The notes: generated by a model from the sequence alone, not told the origin. Positions 1-8,396 are shown, numbered from the stretch's first letter. The stretch: 64,000 nucleotides of DNA from Radicibacter daui (GCA_030657355.1 CP131057.1:393501-457500); one strand, 5' to 3'. Numbers and translations: made by a program.

Positions 1-365
1 CCGGCGCCGCGATAGGGCATCAGCATGGCTTCGATGACGGCAAGGCTGACGCGCGGCTCTGCGCAGATGCGGCTGACCCAGCCGGCACCGGGATTGAGAT
101 CATCCCAGGCGCGGGCGCCTTCGGTCAGCGGATAATGGTCGCGGTAATATTGGCGAATGCCGCTGCGCAGCTTGCGATAGGAGCGGGTGATGCCGAACTG
201 TTCGACCCAGCTATGCTCATCGGAGGGAACGGCCTGGCTGGTCAGCTGGCCGCCGATCCAGTCGAACTCCTCGGTCAGGATGACGCTCTTGCCGGCCCGG
301 CAGGCGCCAAGTGCCGCCGCCACGCCGCCGAGGCCGCCGCCCACCACCAGAATATCTGCTCGCAT
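1..365 (-). CDS. FAD-dependent oxidoreductase, N-terminal part (runs off the left edge)
   Basis: Reading the minus strand from an ATG at 365 gives an open frame to the window edge (121 codons, no stop). Residues 5-20 carry a Rossmann dinucleotide-binding motif (VVGGGLGGVAAAL), followed about 20 residues later by an acidic residue after a beta strand and by a FDWIGGQLTSQAVP segment. This matches the FAD-binding start of the FAD_oxidored/HI0933-like flavoprotein family. The gene starts 13 nt after the stop of the LacI-type regulator and is probably cotranscribed with it, so its substrate is likely the inducer or a related sugar or sugar acid. The substrate cannot be read from this fragment. Confidence 0.8.
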   Translation of the reverse strand, partial: MRADILVVGGGLGGVAAALGACRAGKSVILTEEFDWIGGQLTSQAVPSDEHSWVEQFGITRSYRKLRSGIRQYYRDHYPLTEGARAWDDLNPGAGWVSRICAEPRVSLAVIEAMLMPYRGA

Positions 366-378
366 TTCTTTCACGGTT

Positions 379-1416
379 TCAGTCCGTTTCCTTGCGGGGC
401 CCAAGGCTCTCGCCTTCGACCGGTTCACATGTGAGGAGGATTTGCTCGACCGGCGCCGCACTCTCGATGCGGCGCACCAGCATGGCGGTTGCCCGCCGGC
501 CCATCTCCTCTCGGGGGATGTCGAAGGCAGTGAATTTCATGTGGCTGCGCTCGGCGCGGATGTGGCTGCCGAGCACGACAACCGAGAAATCCCCGGGGAT
601 GGAAAGGCCCCTCATGCGGGCGACCGCTTCCACACGCACGGCATCCGCCAGTTCGACGAAAAAGGCTGCGGTGGCCCCGCTGGAGAGAATGGCATCGAGG
701 ATTTCGCCGGCCGGACGGTCTTCCACGGCGATATGGCGGACGAGTTCCACCCCGTCGCCCAGAGCACCGGTGAAGCCGCTCCAGCGGTCAGTGATCGATT
801 CCGCCGGGCCGCGCGGACCGATATAGGCGAGCCTGGAATGTCCGAAGCGCCGTGCTCGCTCGACGAGCACCCGCGTGCCGTTTTTGTAGTCGCCACCGAC
901 ATAAGGCACCGGGCCGCCCGCATCGTCGCGGCGACCGATAGCGACAAAGGGATAATCGCCGGCAACCAGTCTTGCGAGTTCGGCGCGATCGAATTCACGG
1001 CCAAGTACGAGGCAGCCATCGGCGATACGCAGCCGGTTGCCATCGGCGAAGATTTTGCGCTCCCGGTCGACGCCGGCGCCGGTGAGCAGCAGCAGGTCGT
1101 AATTCTGCACCTGTGCCTCTTCCTCGATGCCAAGCAGGAAGGGTGCGAAGAAATCGGCCTGGGCGCTGGGAAAGGCGGGCTCGTAGGTAAAGACGCCGAG
1201 GATCCGGTTGAGGCCCTTGACCATGCGGCGGGCGATGGGGTCGGCGACGTAACCCGTCTCGCGGATGATCTGTTCAACGCGCTCGCGGGTTTCCTGCGGA
1301 ATACGCGCCAGCGCCGTCGGCGCGCCATTCAGCACCAGCGAGACGGTTGCCTGGCTGACGCCGGCAAGCTTCGCGATGTCATTCTGCGTCAAGCGCTTGG
1401 GGCCGGCGCCCGGCAT
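379..1416 (-). CDS. LacI-family transcriptional regulator
   Basis: 345 aa. Residues 9-28 form the classic LacI helix-turn-helix (TQNDIAKLAGVSQATVSLVL) with the hinge helix near residue 50. The rest is a periplasmic-binding-protein-like effector domain (GVFTYEP, LLGIEEEAQ, VVVLGSHI). The start at 1416 is supported by AAGGAGG ending 8 nt upstream. An 18-bp perfect palindrome lies 21-38 nt upstream of the start on the -10 region, which implies autoregulation. It is probably an operon with the downstream FAD oxidoreductase. LacI regulators normally bind a sugar or sugar acid; which one is unknown here. Confidence 0.93.
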   Translation of the reverse strand: MPGAGPKRLTQNDIAKLAGVSQATVSLVLNGAPTALARIPQETRERVEQIIRETGYVADPIARRMVKGLNRILGVFTYEPAFPSAQADFFAPFLLGIEEEAQVQNYDLLLLTGAGVDRERKIFADGNRLRIADGCLVLGREFDRAELARLVAGDYPFVAIGRRDDAGGPVPYVGGDYKNGTRVLVERARRFGHSRLAYIGPRGPAESITDRWSGFTGALGDGVELVRHIAVEDRPAGEILDAILSSGATAAFFVELADAVRVEAVARMRGLSIPGDFSVVVLGSHIRAERSHMKFTAFDIPREEMGRRATAMLVRRIESAAPVEQILLTCEPVEGESLGPRKETD

Positions 1417-1436
1417 CTCCCTGCCTCCTTCTTATT

Positions 1437-1454
1437 TGCTAATACGTATTAGCA
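1437..1454. promoter_or_regulatory. LacI-type operator, perfect 18-bp palindrome
   Basis: TGCTAATACGTATTAGCA reads identically on both strands and has the central CpG typical of LacI/GalR operators. It lies between the regulator start and a TTGACA box. I saw no second copy elsewhere in the window. Confidence 0.75.
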
Positions 1455-1476
1455 GAAGGGTACATGTTATTGTCAA
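1446..1476 (-). promoter_or_regulatory. Sigma-70 promoter of the lacI-type/FAD oxidoreductase operon
   Basis: On the minus strand a consensus TTGACA (1471-1476) is followed, after 17-19 nt, by GCTAAT/TAATAC as the -10 (1446-1453). The -10 sits inside the palindromic operator, so a bound repressor would block RNA polymerase. Confidence 0.6.
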
Positions 1477-1766
1477 GCGGGAACCAGAGCGGCGGAGAGG
1501 TGGCATCGGACAGGTTGGCCCGGCTGAATAACGGGGCCGGGACGCGTCCGGGCGCGGGACTGAGGGAGGCAGAATCAGGCGCGGCGACATTTCTTTCCGG
1601 GCGGAATGGCAGGGCCGCGAACGAACTTTGGAGTTACCGGCTGCACCCCATCCCCGTTCGGAGGTATGAAATCACTCCTTTGAGATGTATTTAATATAGG
1701 AAAATCACTTTTTTGATGACGACGCCCCATCTACCCTCTTTCATGGCCTCAAGGGGGATACGAAAA
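1477..1766. other. Intergenic region, no gene recognised
   Basis: This stretch separates the left operon from the secreted protein gene. Reading frames across it are low-complexity and lack ribosome binding sites. It presumably holds the promoter of the gene starting at 1767; the AT-rich stretch near 1685-1705 is the most likely place. Confidence 0.4.
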
Positions 1767-2312
1767 ATGGAGTGTCCCATGAAGTCGGTTTTGAGCGTTC
1801 TTGCTCTTTCCCTTTCGTTCGTTCTCGCGGCCGCAGGCGCGGCCCGGGCAGATTTGAGTGCCCTGGATCTGACCTCCTTGCCGGCAAAGGACTTTGCTTT
1901 CTGCGTCAATACCGACGCGACTGTAATTCTGACGCCCCAGCTGGCGACCGAAGTTGGTGTGGTTATCACCAATGTTGGCAATTCGATGAGCAACACTTCG
2001 GGGACCATCGCCGTCGCGGCCGATAACTTCTATGGAAAGGGCGCCGGTGCTTTCTGGAAGTCTGGCATGGGTAACTTCAATTTGCCGGGCGGTAATTGCT
2101 ACAATGTCGCAACCATGGGCAAAGCCACGAGCCCCAACCCCAATTCACCGTGGACCTGCGCTCTGACGAGCGGTGCCGCCGTCAACGCCGGCGCCAACTT
2201 CTCTGGCGTGATGTCCACCCAGACACAGCCCGAGGTTGTTGCCACTGGTTTCGTGGTTTCCGGTATCAGCCAGTTTCAGAACGACGCGCCGGTAATCAAT
2301 TGTCAGAAGTAA
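1767..2312 (+). CDS. Secreted hypothetical protein
   Basis: 181 aa from ATG 1767, chosen because AAGGGGG lies 9 nt upstream. A second in-frame ATG at 1779 would also work. The N-terminus has a clear Sec signal peptide: basic start, a hydrophobic core (VLSVLALSLSFVLAAAGA) and an ARA cleavage site. The mature part is rich in Ser, Thr, Asn and Gly with few charges and several Cys (FCVN, GNCYN, WTCAL, INCQK), which could form disulfides outside the cytoplasm. I do not recognise the family. It is monocistronic and followed by a terminator hairpin, so it is probably a periplasmic or extracellular structural protein. Confidence 0.75.
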   Translation: MECPMKSVLSVLALSLSFVLAAAGAARADLSALDLTSLPAKDFAFCVNTDATVILTPQLATEVGVVITNVGNSMSNTSGTIAVAADNFYGKGAGAFWKSGMGNFNLPGGNCYNVATMGKATSPNPNSPWTCALTSGAAVNAGANFSGVMSTQTQPEVVATGFVVSGISQFQNDAPVINCQK

Positions 2313-2353
2313 CAACCTTTTCCGGCGCCATATATTTTTGAGATAGCGCCGCT

Positions 2354-2386
2354 GGCCGCCCGCATTTTGTGGGCGGCCTCTTTGTT
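2354..2386 (+). terminator. Rho-independent terminator after the secreted protein gene
   Basis: GGCCGCCC (2354-2361) and GGGCGGCC (2371-2378) form an 8-bp GC stem around a 9-nt loop, followed by TCTTTGTT. Confidence 0.8.
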
Positions 2387-2565
2387 GTACCTGGCGTTTG
2401 GCGCCCGGCAGAGACGCTGCCCTGTGTGCTTCCTGCAACGTTGCCAAATGTCCCGCATAATTGCTGCGGCGCAGCACGAAATAGCTCTCAACGCCCGTTG
2501 CTATCCGGCTTAGAACGATCCAAGCGTGGTCGCATTCCCGGCCCGCGGGGCAGGAAATTGCAGAA

Positions 2566-3453
2566 ATGATCAAGGGCGTCGCGCTCGGTTTTCTTACCTA
2601 TTTTCTCTTTTCCGGCACTGACGCCATTTCAAAGCATCTCGGCCAGCACATCTCGGTGTTCGAGATCTCCTGCATCACCTCCATCGCTGGCCTTGCTACG
2701 CTGCCCTTCATCCGCAACAAGGGAGAAAGCTGGCGCATTGCCCTGCATATGAACCGGCCGAGCCTCGTGCTGCTGCGCGCCGGGCTGGGGGTGATCGCCA
2801 CGTTGCTGGGCATGGTCGCCTTTACCACCCTGCCGCTGGCGGAGGCCTATTCGCTGCTGTTCTTGATGCCGCTTTTCGTCACGCTGCTGTCCATCCTGCT
2901 GCTCAAGGAACTGGTGGGCTGGCGGCGCTGGCTGGCCATCTTCATCGGCCTTGCCGGCGTGCTGATGGTGGTGCGCCCGGGCGTGCGCGAGCTGCTGCCG
3001 GGTCATTTTGCTGCCGTGGGGGCTGCGCTGTGTGCGGCTGGCACCATCATCGTGCTGCGTGTGCTGGGCGGGCGGGAGCGCAAGACGGCGATGTTCGCCA
3101 GCGCCAACATGGCGACGGTCGTGGTGGCTGGCGCGGCGATGCTGTTCGACTTCCAGATGCCGTCGGCGTCCGGCTGGTTTTTCCTGGTGCTCAGCGGCCT
3201 GCTGGGCGGCGTCGGCAATGTGTGCCTCTTGTGGGCGACCCAGTTCGCCCCGGCCAACCGGGTGGCGCCGACGCAATATGCGCAGATCGTCTGGGCCATT
3301 CTGCTGGGGGCCGTCTTCTTCGGCGAAATTCCCGATGGCTGGGCGCTGGCCGGCATGGGCCTGGTGCTGGCCTCCGGACTTTTTACCTTCCTGCGCGAGG
3401 AGCAGCGCGGCAGTTTCCCCACGCGCTCCTACCTGCTGCGCAACCGGCCATGA
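2566..3453 (+). CDS. DMT superfamily (EamA) transporter
   Basis: 295 aa, the usual length for EamA exporters. About ten hydrophobic segments lie in two repeated five-helix halves: first half FLTYFLFSGTDAISK, LATLPFIR, GVIATLLGMVAFTTLPLAEAYSLLFLMPLF; second half HFAAVGAALCAAGTIIVLRVL and onwards to GMGLVLASGLFTFLREE. The LAEAYSLLFLMPLF stretch before the inter-repeat loop is characteristic. It is an inner-membrane exporter of metabolites or amino acids, with no clue to the substrate. AGGA 9 nt upstream supports the ATG. It converges with the small membrane protein at 3460. Confidence 0.9.
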   Translation: MIKGVALGFLTYFLFSGTDAISKHLGQHISVFEISCITSIAGLATLPFIRNKGESWRIALHMNRPSLVLLRAGLGVIATLLGMVAFTTLPLAEAYSLLFLMPLFVTLLSILLLKELVGWRRWLAIFIGLAGVLMVVRPGVRELLPGHFAAVGAALCAAGTIIVLRVLGGRERKTAMFASANMATVVVAGAAMLFDFQMPSASGWFFLVLSGLLGGVGNVCLLWATQFAPANRVAPTQYAQIVWAILLGAVFFGEIPDGWALAGMGLVLASGLFTFLREEQRGSFPTRSYLLRNRP

Positions 3454-3459
3454 GACTTT

Positions 3460-3732
3460 TCAGCGGGCCTCGGCCCGCATCAGGCCGCGCATGCCAAGGG
3501 CAAGAGCCGCCGGTACGGCAAAAACGACGAGGGCAATGACGGCTTCCTCGGCCAACGGATAGCCGGCTTTCGTCACCCCTACCCAGAGATTGACGAGGGT
3601 ACAGGCCAGCCAGACGGGCAGGAACGTAAGGGTGCCGGCGCTAGGTTTCTGTCCCTTCGTCAGCCAGCGGGCAACCAGCATCATGGCGCCCAGCAGGATG
3701 AAACCGCCGCCCATAACCATGATGGTATGCAT
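3460..3732 (-). CDS. Small multi-pass membrane protein
   Basis: 90 aa with three predicted membrane helices: residues 5-21 (MVMGGGFILLGAMMLVA), about 36-52 (LTFLPVWLACTLVNLWV) and about 64-82. A Lys/Gln-rich loop follows the first helix. No catalytic motif is visible. It resembles small uncharacterised alphaproteobacterial membrane proteins. It ends 6 nt from the stop of the converging EamA transporter. Function unknown. Confidence 0.7.
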   Translation of the reverse strand: MHTIMVMGGGFILLGAMMLVARWLTKGQKPSAGTLTFLPVWLACTLVNLWVGVTKAGYPLAEEAVIALVVFAVPAALALGMRGLMRAEAR

Positions 3733-3859
3733 GAAACCTGTCCCCGTTTGCTGATGGCGGCACAGTAATGCCGTCTTCCATGATGCCGGGAAAGGAAATT
3801 TGACAACCCCGATACGGGCAAAAGGTACAGGTCTGCCATCAAGGAAGAACCGTACCGGG

Positions 3860-4768
3860 TCAGGCGGGGATTATTGGCATGAGGGCACTTTCCCGCAATT
3901 CCTCTTCCAGCCACGCCGCGAATTTGGCTGCCTTGCGGTCCCGGCTATCCATTATGCGCAGCACGTAGCAGTTACGGGTCTTGCGGAAAGGGTAGGGGGC
4001 TTCAAGCCGGCCCGCCGCGATATCGTCGGCAACCAGGTGGCGCGGCGCCACGCAGGCGCCCAGTCCTGACAAGGCGGCCTGCAGCGCGAAGTGATAATGC
4101 TCAAACATCGCAGGGGCACCGGCGGGCATTGGACGGGCGGCACCAGTATCTGCGGCGGCATGCCACTCTTCCCAGGCATCTGGCCGGGTACTGGCAACAA
4201 GCCGGCGCAGCCGGGGATCCGGAACGCCGCCATCCCCTGCCAGCAAGCCCGGGGCGATGACAAGGCCAAGCTCTTCCTGGAAGAGCAGCCGGTCCCCCGG
4301 ACGCAGCGATGTTTCGTCCTCAAGCACTGTGATCGCCAGATCGAAACTGCCCCGCCTTTCATCGAGGCGATCGGCTGACGTTCCAAGCCGCACGTCGATG
4401 CCGGGGTGACGCTGCGAAAACCGGTGGAGCCTTGGAATGATCCAGCGCACGGCAAAGGAACTCAGGCTCGCCACCTGCAGCAGGCCGTCGTCGCGTGAAT
4501 AGAATGGGCGGACGGCTTCCTCGATCTGGTCAAAAGCCGGCGTCAGGCAGGCAGCGAGCTGGCGGCCGGTTTCAGACAGGCGCGGCTGTCCGCGCGTACC
4601 GGCAAAAAGCCTGACGCCCAGAAGTTGCTCCAGATGAGCGATCTGCCGGCTGATGGCGCCGTGCGTTACGCCAAGCTCCTGCGCGGCTGCCGTGGCGCGG
4701 CCAAGCCGGGCGGCCGCTTCGAAAGCGCGAAGGGCATTGAGAGGCAGGATCTGCCGGCGGCGCTGCAT
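3860..4768 (-). CDS. LysR-family transcriptional regulator (GcvA-like)
   Basis: 302 aa. The N-terminal winged HTH (LNALRAFEAAARLGRATAAAQELGVTHGAISRQI split over residues 9-42) has the V-T-H/Q-G-A-I-S-R pattern of the GcvA/AmpR subgroup. The C-terminal half is a LysR substrate domain (VRLGTSADRLDERRGSFDLAITV). It is transcribed divergently from the tautomerase gene with a 101-bp shared intergenic region, so that gene is its likely target. Confidence 0.92.
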   Translation of the reverse strand: MQRRRQILPLNALRAFEAAARLGRATAAAQELGVTHGAISRQIAHLEQLLGVRLFAGTRGQPRLSETGRQLAACLTPAFDQIEEAVRPFYSRDDGLLQVASLSSFAVRWIIPRLHRFSQRHPGIDVRLGTSADRLDERRGSFDLAITVLEDETSLRPGDRLLFQEELGLVIAPGLLAGDGGVPDPRLRRLVASTRPDAWEEWHAAADTGAARPMPAGAPAMFEHYHFALQAALSGLGACVAPRHLVADDIAAGRLEAPYPFRKTRNCYVLRIMDSRDRKAAKFAAWLEEELRESALMPIIPA

Positions 4769-4869
4769 GTGAGTTTTCCTGACAATGAAGCAGCGATGTT
4801 CTCATTTGAACCGGTGGCCGGCAACTGGCATCGAAAGGCCTGGTTGCAGCGCTATCTAGGAATTGAGAC

Positions 4870-5274
4870 ATGCCCATCGTCAGAACAAACGTCCGCAGCG
4901 ATACGGATCAAGCCACCCGCAAACATATTGTGGAGGGTATTCATCAGGCGCTGGTTACGGCCATCGGAATGCCGGAAGATGAATTATTCAATTTCATCTC
5001 TCCCTACGATCCAGAGGATTATTTCTACTCGCGCAGTTTCAATGGGATTGCCCGATCCGAACGGCTGGTGATGGTTGAAATCACCATGCGGCGCGGGCGC
5101 AGCGACGCCATGAAGCGGGCCCTTTACGCCCAGATTGTCACAAACCTCGAAAACGGGGCCGGGATCTCGCCAAAGGATGTCTTCATCGTCATCCACGAAA
5201 ATGACTATTCAGACTGGAGCGTCGGCAATGGCGTCTTTGCCATGGCTCTCCAGCAGCAGCGCGGGCAGGATTAG
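4870..5274 (+). CDS. Tautomerase family protein (MIF/4-oxalocrotonate-tautomerase fold)
   Basis: 134 aa. The mature enzyme would start with Pro (M-PIVRTNV), the catalytic base of the tautomerase superfamily. The length and internal motifs (VEGIHQALV, MPEDELFNFISPYDPEDYF, VMVEITMRRGRS, VFIVIHENDYSDWSVG) fit the Tautomerase_2 family, single-chain proteins about twice the length of 4-OT subunits. Members act on small keto/enol or halogenated acids; the substrate here is unknown. AGGA lies 8 nt before the ATG. It is divergent from the LysR regulator and followed by a strong terminator. Confidence 0.9.
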   Translation: MPIVRTNVRSDTDQATRKHIVEGIHQALVTAIGMPEDELFNFISPYDPEDYFYSRSFNGIARSERLVMVEITMRRGRSDAMKRALYAQIVTNLENGAGISPKDVFIVIHENDYSDWSVGNGVFAMALQQQRGQD

Positions 5275-5315
5275 GCGCGTGCTATCCTTGCCGCCCGATT
5301 AAAGGCGGAGACAAC

Positions 5316-5348
5316 AAAAAGCCCACCTGCAAACAGGTGGGCTTTTTT
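5316..5348 (+). terminator. Rho-independent terminator after the tautomerase gene
   Basis: A near-perfect hairpin AAAAAGCCCACCTG / CAGGTGGGCTTTTT around a CAAA loop, with a T-tract on the + side and an A-tract that would also make it work on the minus strand. Confidence 0.92.
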
Positions 5349-5618
5349 GTCGGGTCGCTCGCCAGTAACCGACCCGGATACTCGCCCCACTTCCGGCGGC
5401 TTTTGTTACCGTCATAATGAAGGGACAGCGAACGAGGTGCGAGGGGTCGTTTTGACGCTTCGTCTTCGCCAGCCTGTTCAACGGCACTTCATCGACGACC
5501 AGGGGAGCCCCGGGGGCAGTCGGCAAGGGAAATCCGAAAGCTGTCGATCGAGTTTTGCGACACTCTCTTTCTTGCATGGCATCCGGCCGTGTGTGAATTG
5601 GTAAAAAGGGGCGCTACC
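5349..5618. other. Intergenic region at the left border of the RiPP-like cluster
   Basis: No convincing gene lies between the terminator and the first oxygenase. Frames across it lack ribosome binding sites and conserved motifs. I looked here for a second precursor peptide and found none I could support. It must contain the promoter of the oxygenase operon, but I see no consensus -35/-10 pair. Confidence 0.4.
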
Positions 5619-6308
5619 ATGGCTCTTGCGGGGTCGCCCCGCCTCCTGGTTGAACGGAACGTTATAAAAATGACTGCTGCCATGCATGCGTTCGAGGACC
5701 TGCCGCCCTGTCATCGCATAGCCGGGCTTATGGGGCCTGCCATGGTGGAGCGGTTGCTGGAACTGGCATTGACGCAAGAAAGGATGTTCGTGCCGACCAA
5801 GGTCGGCAGCGGCACTGCGGGGGTGGTAAATCCGGTCATCCGCTCCTCGCTGCTGCTGCGTGATTTCGGCGGGCTGCGCCAGGAACTGGAAGCTTGTTTT
5901 ACCGCTGTTCTGGACGAGGCGATCCGCCTGCTGCGCCTTTCTCCCTTCCGCCTGGACCGTCTGGAGCTGGAACTGGTCGCGCATAATGAGGGGGCCTTCT
6001 ACAGCGAACATATCGATACCTTCACGGCGCAGCCCGACGCCCACCGTTCCGACAGGGTGCTGACTGGTGTTTACTACTTCCACCGCCAGCCCAAGGCCTT
6101 CAGCGGCGGTGATCTGCGGCTGCACGCCATAGCCCCGGCCGCAGATGGGGAACGCCGCTTTATCGACATCCCGCCCGATCTGGACACACTCGTGCTGTTC
6201 CCGTCCTGGGTTCCCCACGAGGTGAGGCAGGTCTCCTGCCCTTCCGGCTCCTTCGCCGACAGCCGCTTCGCCCTCAGTTGCTGGTACCGAAGCCGGCGGG
6301 GGGCTTGA
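5619..6308 (+). CDS. 2OG-Fe(II) oxygenase (prolyl-hydroxylase-like fold)
   Basis: 229 aa from ATG 5619, supported by AAAGGGG about 6 nt upstream; other in-frame starts are GTG 5589 and ATG 5670. The iron triad is readable: H131 and D133 in YSEHIDTF, then H200 in PSWVPHEV. R216 in DSRFAL is placed to bind 2-oxoglutarate. The GVYYFHRQPKAFSGGDLRL segment is the usual beta strand between the motifs of P4H-like dioxygenases. Such enzymes hydroxylate amino-acid side chains or small molecules. The next gene, 4 nt downstream, encodes a second member. Its placement suggests tailoring of the putative RiPP, which is inference. Confidence 0.85.
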   Translation: MALAGSPRLLVERNVIKMTAAMHAFEDLPPCHRIAGLMGPAMVERLLELALTQERMFVPTKVGSGTAGVVNPVIRSSLLLRDFGGLRQELEACFTAVLDEAIRLLRLSPFRLDRLELELVAHNEGAFYSEHIDTFTAQPDAHRSDRVLTGVYYFHRQPKAFSGGDLRLHAIAPAADGERRFIDIPPDLDTLVLFPSWVPHEVRQVSCPSGSFADSRFALSCWYRSRRGA

Positions 6309-6312
6309 CCCT

Positions 6313-7164
6313 ATGACCATAGCTGTTCCCACCGCCTTCATCCGCAATCCTGCAACCGATGTCCGGATGGTGGCGAGCGACGCGGATGGGCCCCGGCAGA
6401 TCGTCGTCAGCGCCTATTCGGTACTGAAGGGCTTCAGCGAGACCGTATTCGACCGGACCGAGGACGCTGCCTTTGCGGCGGTGCTCGACCTGGCAGCTGG
6501 CCGGGAAGATGTACTGGACGGGCTTTCGCCCGATATCGGCCTGGCGCTCTGGAGCAGTGGCCTTATCATCCTGCCGCCAGAGAAGGCTGCCCCCTTCGCG
6601 CCGCCGCGCTTCACGGCCTCTCCCGCCGCCTTCGCCGCCGACGGATTTGCCCTGCTCCAGGACTGCCTGACGCCGACCATCGCCGATATCCTGGCCGCCT
6701 ATTATCGGGAGCAGGTGCAAAGCGGCTCCGCCTGGTTGACCACGGACGGCATAGACCGCTGGCAACTGCACAATGACCCGGCAGGCAGGGTAGTGCAGCG
6801 TGCCCTGCTGCCGGCGGTGGAGGCGCTGGTGGACGTACCCGTCATGCCCAGCTACAGCTTTGCTTCCCTCTACCGCGAAGGCGCCTCATTGCCGGTCCAT
6901 CGGGACCGTGAGCAGTGCGAATACACCCTGTCCCTGCTGATCGACCATCAGCCCCTTCCGGCTGACGGGATCTCCCCCTGGGCCATCCAGGTCCATGCAC
7001 GGCCCGGCGCGGAGCCCGTCGATTGTTACCAGAGCCTGCGCGGCGGCATCCTGTTCCGCGGCCGTGACCTGCCCCATGGCCGCAAGGCGCTGGCGGCGGA
7101 CGAGACGTGCTGGACGCTGCTGGTTCATTACGTGGATGCCGGTTTCGAGGGGCCGCTGGATTGA
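6313..7164 (+). CDS. 2OG-Fe(II) oxygenase-like protein with an extra N-terminal domain
   Basis: 283 aa. The C-terminal half carries a dioxygenase core: H196-x-D198 in LPVHRDREQCEYTL and H255 in RDLPHGRKAL. The N-terminal ~100 residues (VLKGFSETVFDRTEDAAFAA, ending in LWSSGLIILPPE) do not belong to the oxygenase core. They look like a small beta/alpha winged-helix domain and faintly resemble RiPP recognition elements. The gene starts 4 nt after the first oxygenase. Likely role: hydroxylation of a peptide or small molecule in the same pathway; the substrate is not known. Confidence 0.72.
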   Translation: MTIAVPTAFIRNPATDVRMVASDADGPRQIVVSAYSVLKGFSETVFDRTEDAAFAAVLDLAAGREDVLDGLSPDIGLALWSSGLIILPPEKAAPFAPPRFTASPAAFAADGFALLQDCLTPTIADILAAYYREQVQSGSAWLTTDGIDRWQLHNDPAGRVVQRALLPAVEALVDVPVMPSYSFASLYREGASLPVHRDREQCEYTLSLLIDHQPLPADGISPWAIQVHARPGAEPVDCYQSLRGGILFRGRDLPHGRKALAADETCWTLLVHYVDAGFEGPLD

Positions 7165-7232
7165 CCGGCAGCCGGCGATGGCCTGGCGGCGGCGAGGCCT
7201 GGGAACGGCTGCTCAAGGGGGGCTTCCCCTTC

Positions 7233-8396
7233 ATGCCGTGGCCGGGACGCCGGCCGATGCGCCGTTTGCGCCATCTGGCACGGCGGGCTCTGTTCGCCCA
7301 CCAGCCTCCCTGGCGGCGAGGGTTGTTGAGGGCGGCCATGATGCTGGCCTGGCCTGTCGGCGCGGTGTGGGAGACCGGGCGTTACCTGCGCCGGACGCCG
7401 GAGGCGGATCGACCCGCGCGGTTGATGGGCTGGGCATTGCGTGCCGGCCATATGCTGGCGCTGGCCCTGGTCGACAATGTGCCGCCTCGCAGTTATGTCG
7501 CCTACCGTTTGCATGTTCCGCACCGACGCTTCCGGATCGGAGCCTCCTTCTATGGGCAAGAGGTCCAGCTGTTGACCTCCCTCCTGAACCGGCTGAATGG
7601 TGCGGTCGAAGGTGATGTGCAGGACAAGGCCCGGTTTGCCGACCTTTGCCACACCCGGGGCCTGCCCTGCATTCCCACCCTCGCCGTATTCCAGGAGGAG
7701 TCCCAGTCCATACCATCAATGCCCTTCCTGCCAGGCGCCCCTGATATCTGGGTCAAGGATCTGGCCGGCTATCAGGGATCGGGCGCGGCCCGCTGGGTAC
7801 GGGAAGGGGATGCCTATCGCCATGCCTGGCAGGGCGACCTGTGCAGCCTTTCGGAGCTGGTGGAGCAATGGCGCCGGCACAGTTGCATCATCCAGCCCTG
7901 CCTGGGTAACCACCCCTCCCTGGAGGCGTTGTCGGATGGTTCGCTGGCGGTTTTCCGTGTGATTACCGGGATCGATCGAGCAGGCCATGTGGTCGTGGTC
8001 GATGCCCTGGCCCAGTTTCCCTGTGGCGGTTGGGGGGAGCAGCAGATATTCGCGGGAGTAGGGGCGGCGGGTGACATTCTTTCCCCCCATCTGTGGGGGC
8101 TCCATCCGGTTACGCAGCATCCCGACACCGGGGCAAATCTTGTGGGGGTAAAGGTTCCCTTCTGGCCGGAGGCTCTGAATCTCGTTGTTCGTGCCCATGG
8201 CGAGGTGCCGGAGTTCTCCCGCTTCGTCTTTCTGGGCTGGGACGTCGCTCTCACCGCACAGGGGGCGCTGCTGATTGAAACCAATGCCGGCTGGGGCGGG
8301 CTCAACCATCAACTGGGGGAGGGCATCCCGCTGGGCCTTACGGCCCTACCGGGCATCGCCCTTGATCATCTTGAGGGGCACGCCCCGTGCGGCTGA
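7233..8396 (+). CDS. ATP-grasp protein of the sugar-transfer-associated type
   Basis: 387 aa from ATG 7233, preceded by AAGGGGGG at about 10 nt. A TTG at 7161 overlapping the previous stop would add 24 residues. The N-terminal ~120 residues are basic with a hydrophobic stretch (GLLRAAMMLAWPVGAV). The rest fits the ATPgrasp_ST family (PF14397): DKARFADLC, WVKDLAGYQGSGAARW as the nucleotide-binding Lys/Gly loop, FRVITGID, and near the C-terminus LLIETNAGWGGLNHQL with the metal-binding E and N. ATP-grasp enzymes join carboxylates to amines via acyl phosphates. The position just before the cyclase-like gene (10-bp overlap) points to the same pathway. Confidence 0.72.
   Translation: MPWPGRRPMRRLRHLARRALFAHQPPWRRGLLRAAMMLAWPVGAVWETGRYLRRTPEADRPARLMGWALRAGHMLALALVDNVPPRSYVAYRLHVPHRRFRIGASFYGQEVQLLTSLLNRLNGAVEGDVQDKARFADLCHTRGLPCIPTLAVFQEESQSIPSMPFLPGAPDIWVKDLAGYQGSGAARWVREGDAYRHAWQGDLCSLSELVEQWRRHSCIIQPCLGNHPSLEALSDGSLAVFRVITGIDRAGHVVVVDALAQFPCGGWGEQQIFAGVGAAGDILSPHLWGLHPVTQHPDTGANLVGVKVPFWPEALNLVVRAHGEVPEFSRFVFLGWDVALTAQGALLIETNAGWGGLNHQLGEGIPLGLTALPGIALDHLEGHAPCG

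Noticed and set aside
1464-1694. A 76-aa frame after the LacI operator
   Set aside because: No ribosome binding site, low-complexity sequence and no recognisable motif.
7128-8312. Minus-strand frames as the missing lasso B2 peptidase
   Set aside because: None has the Cys, His and Asp motifs of a transglutaminase-like fold; they are antisense to the ATP-grasp gene.
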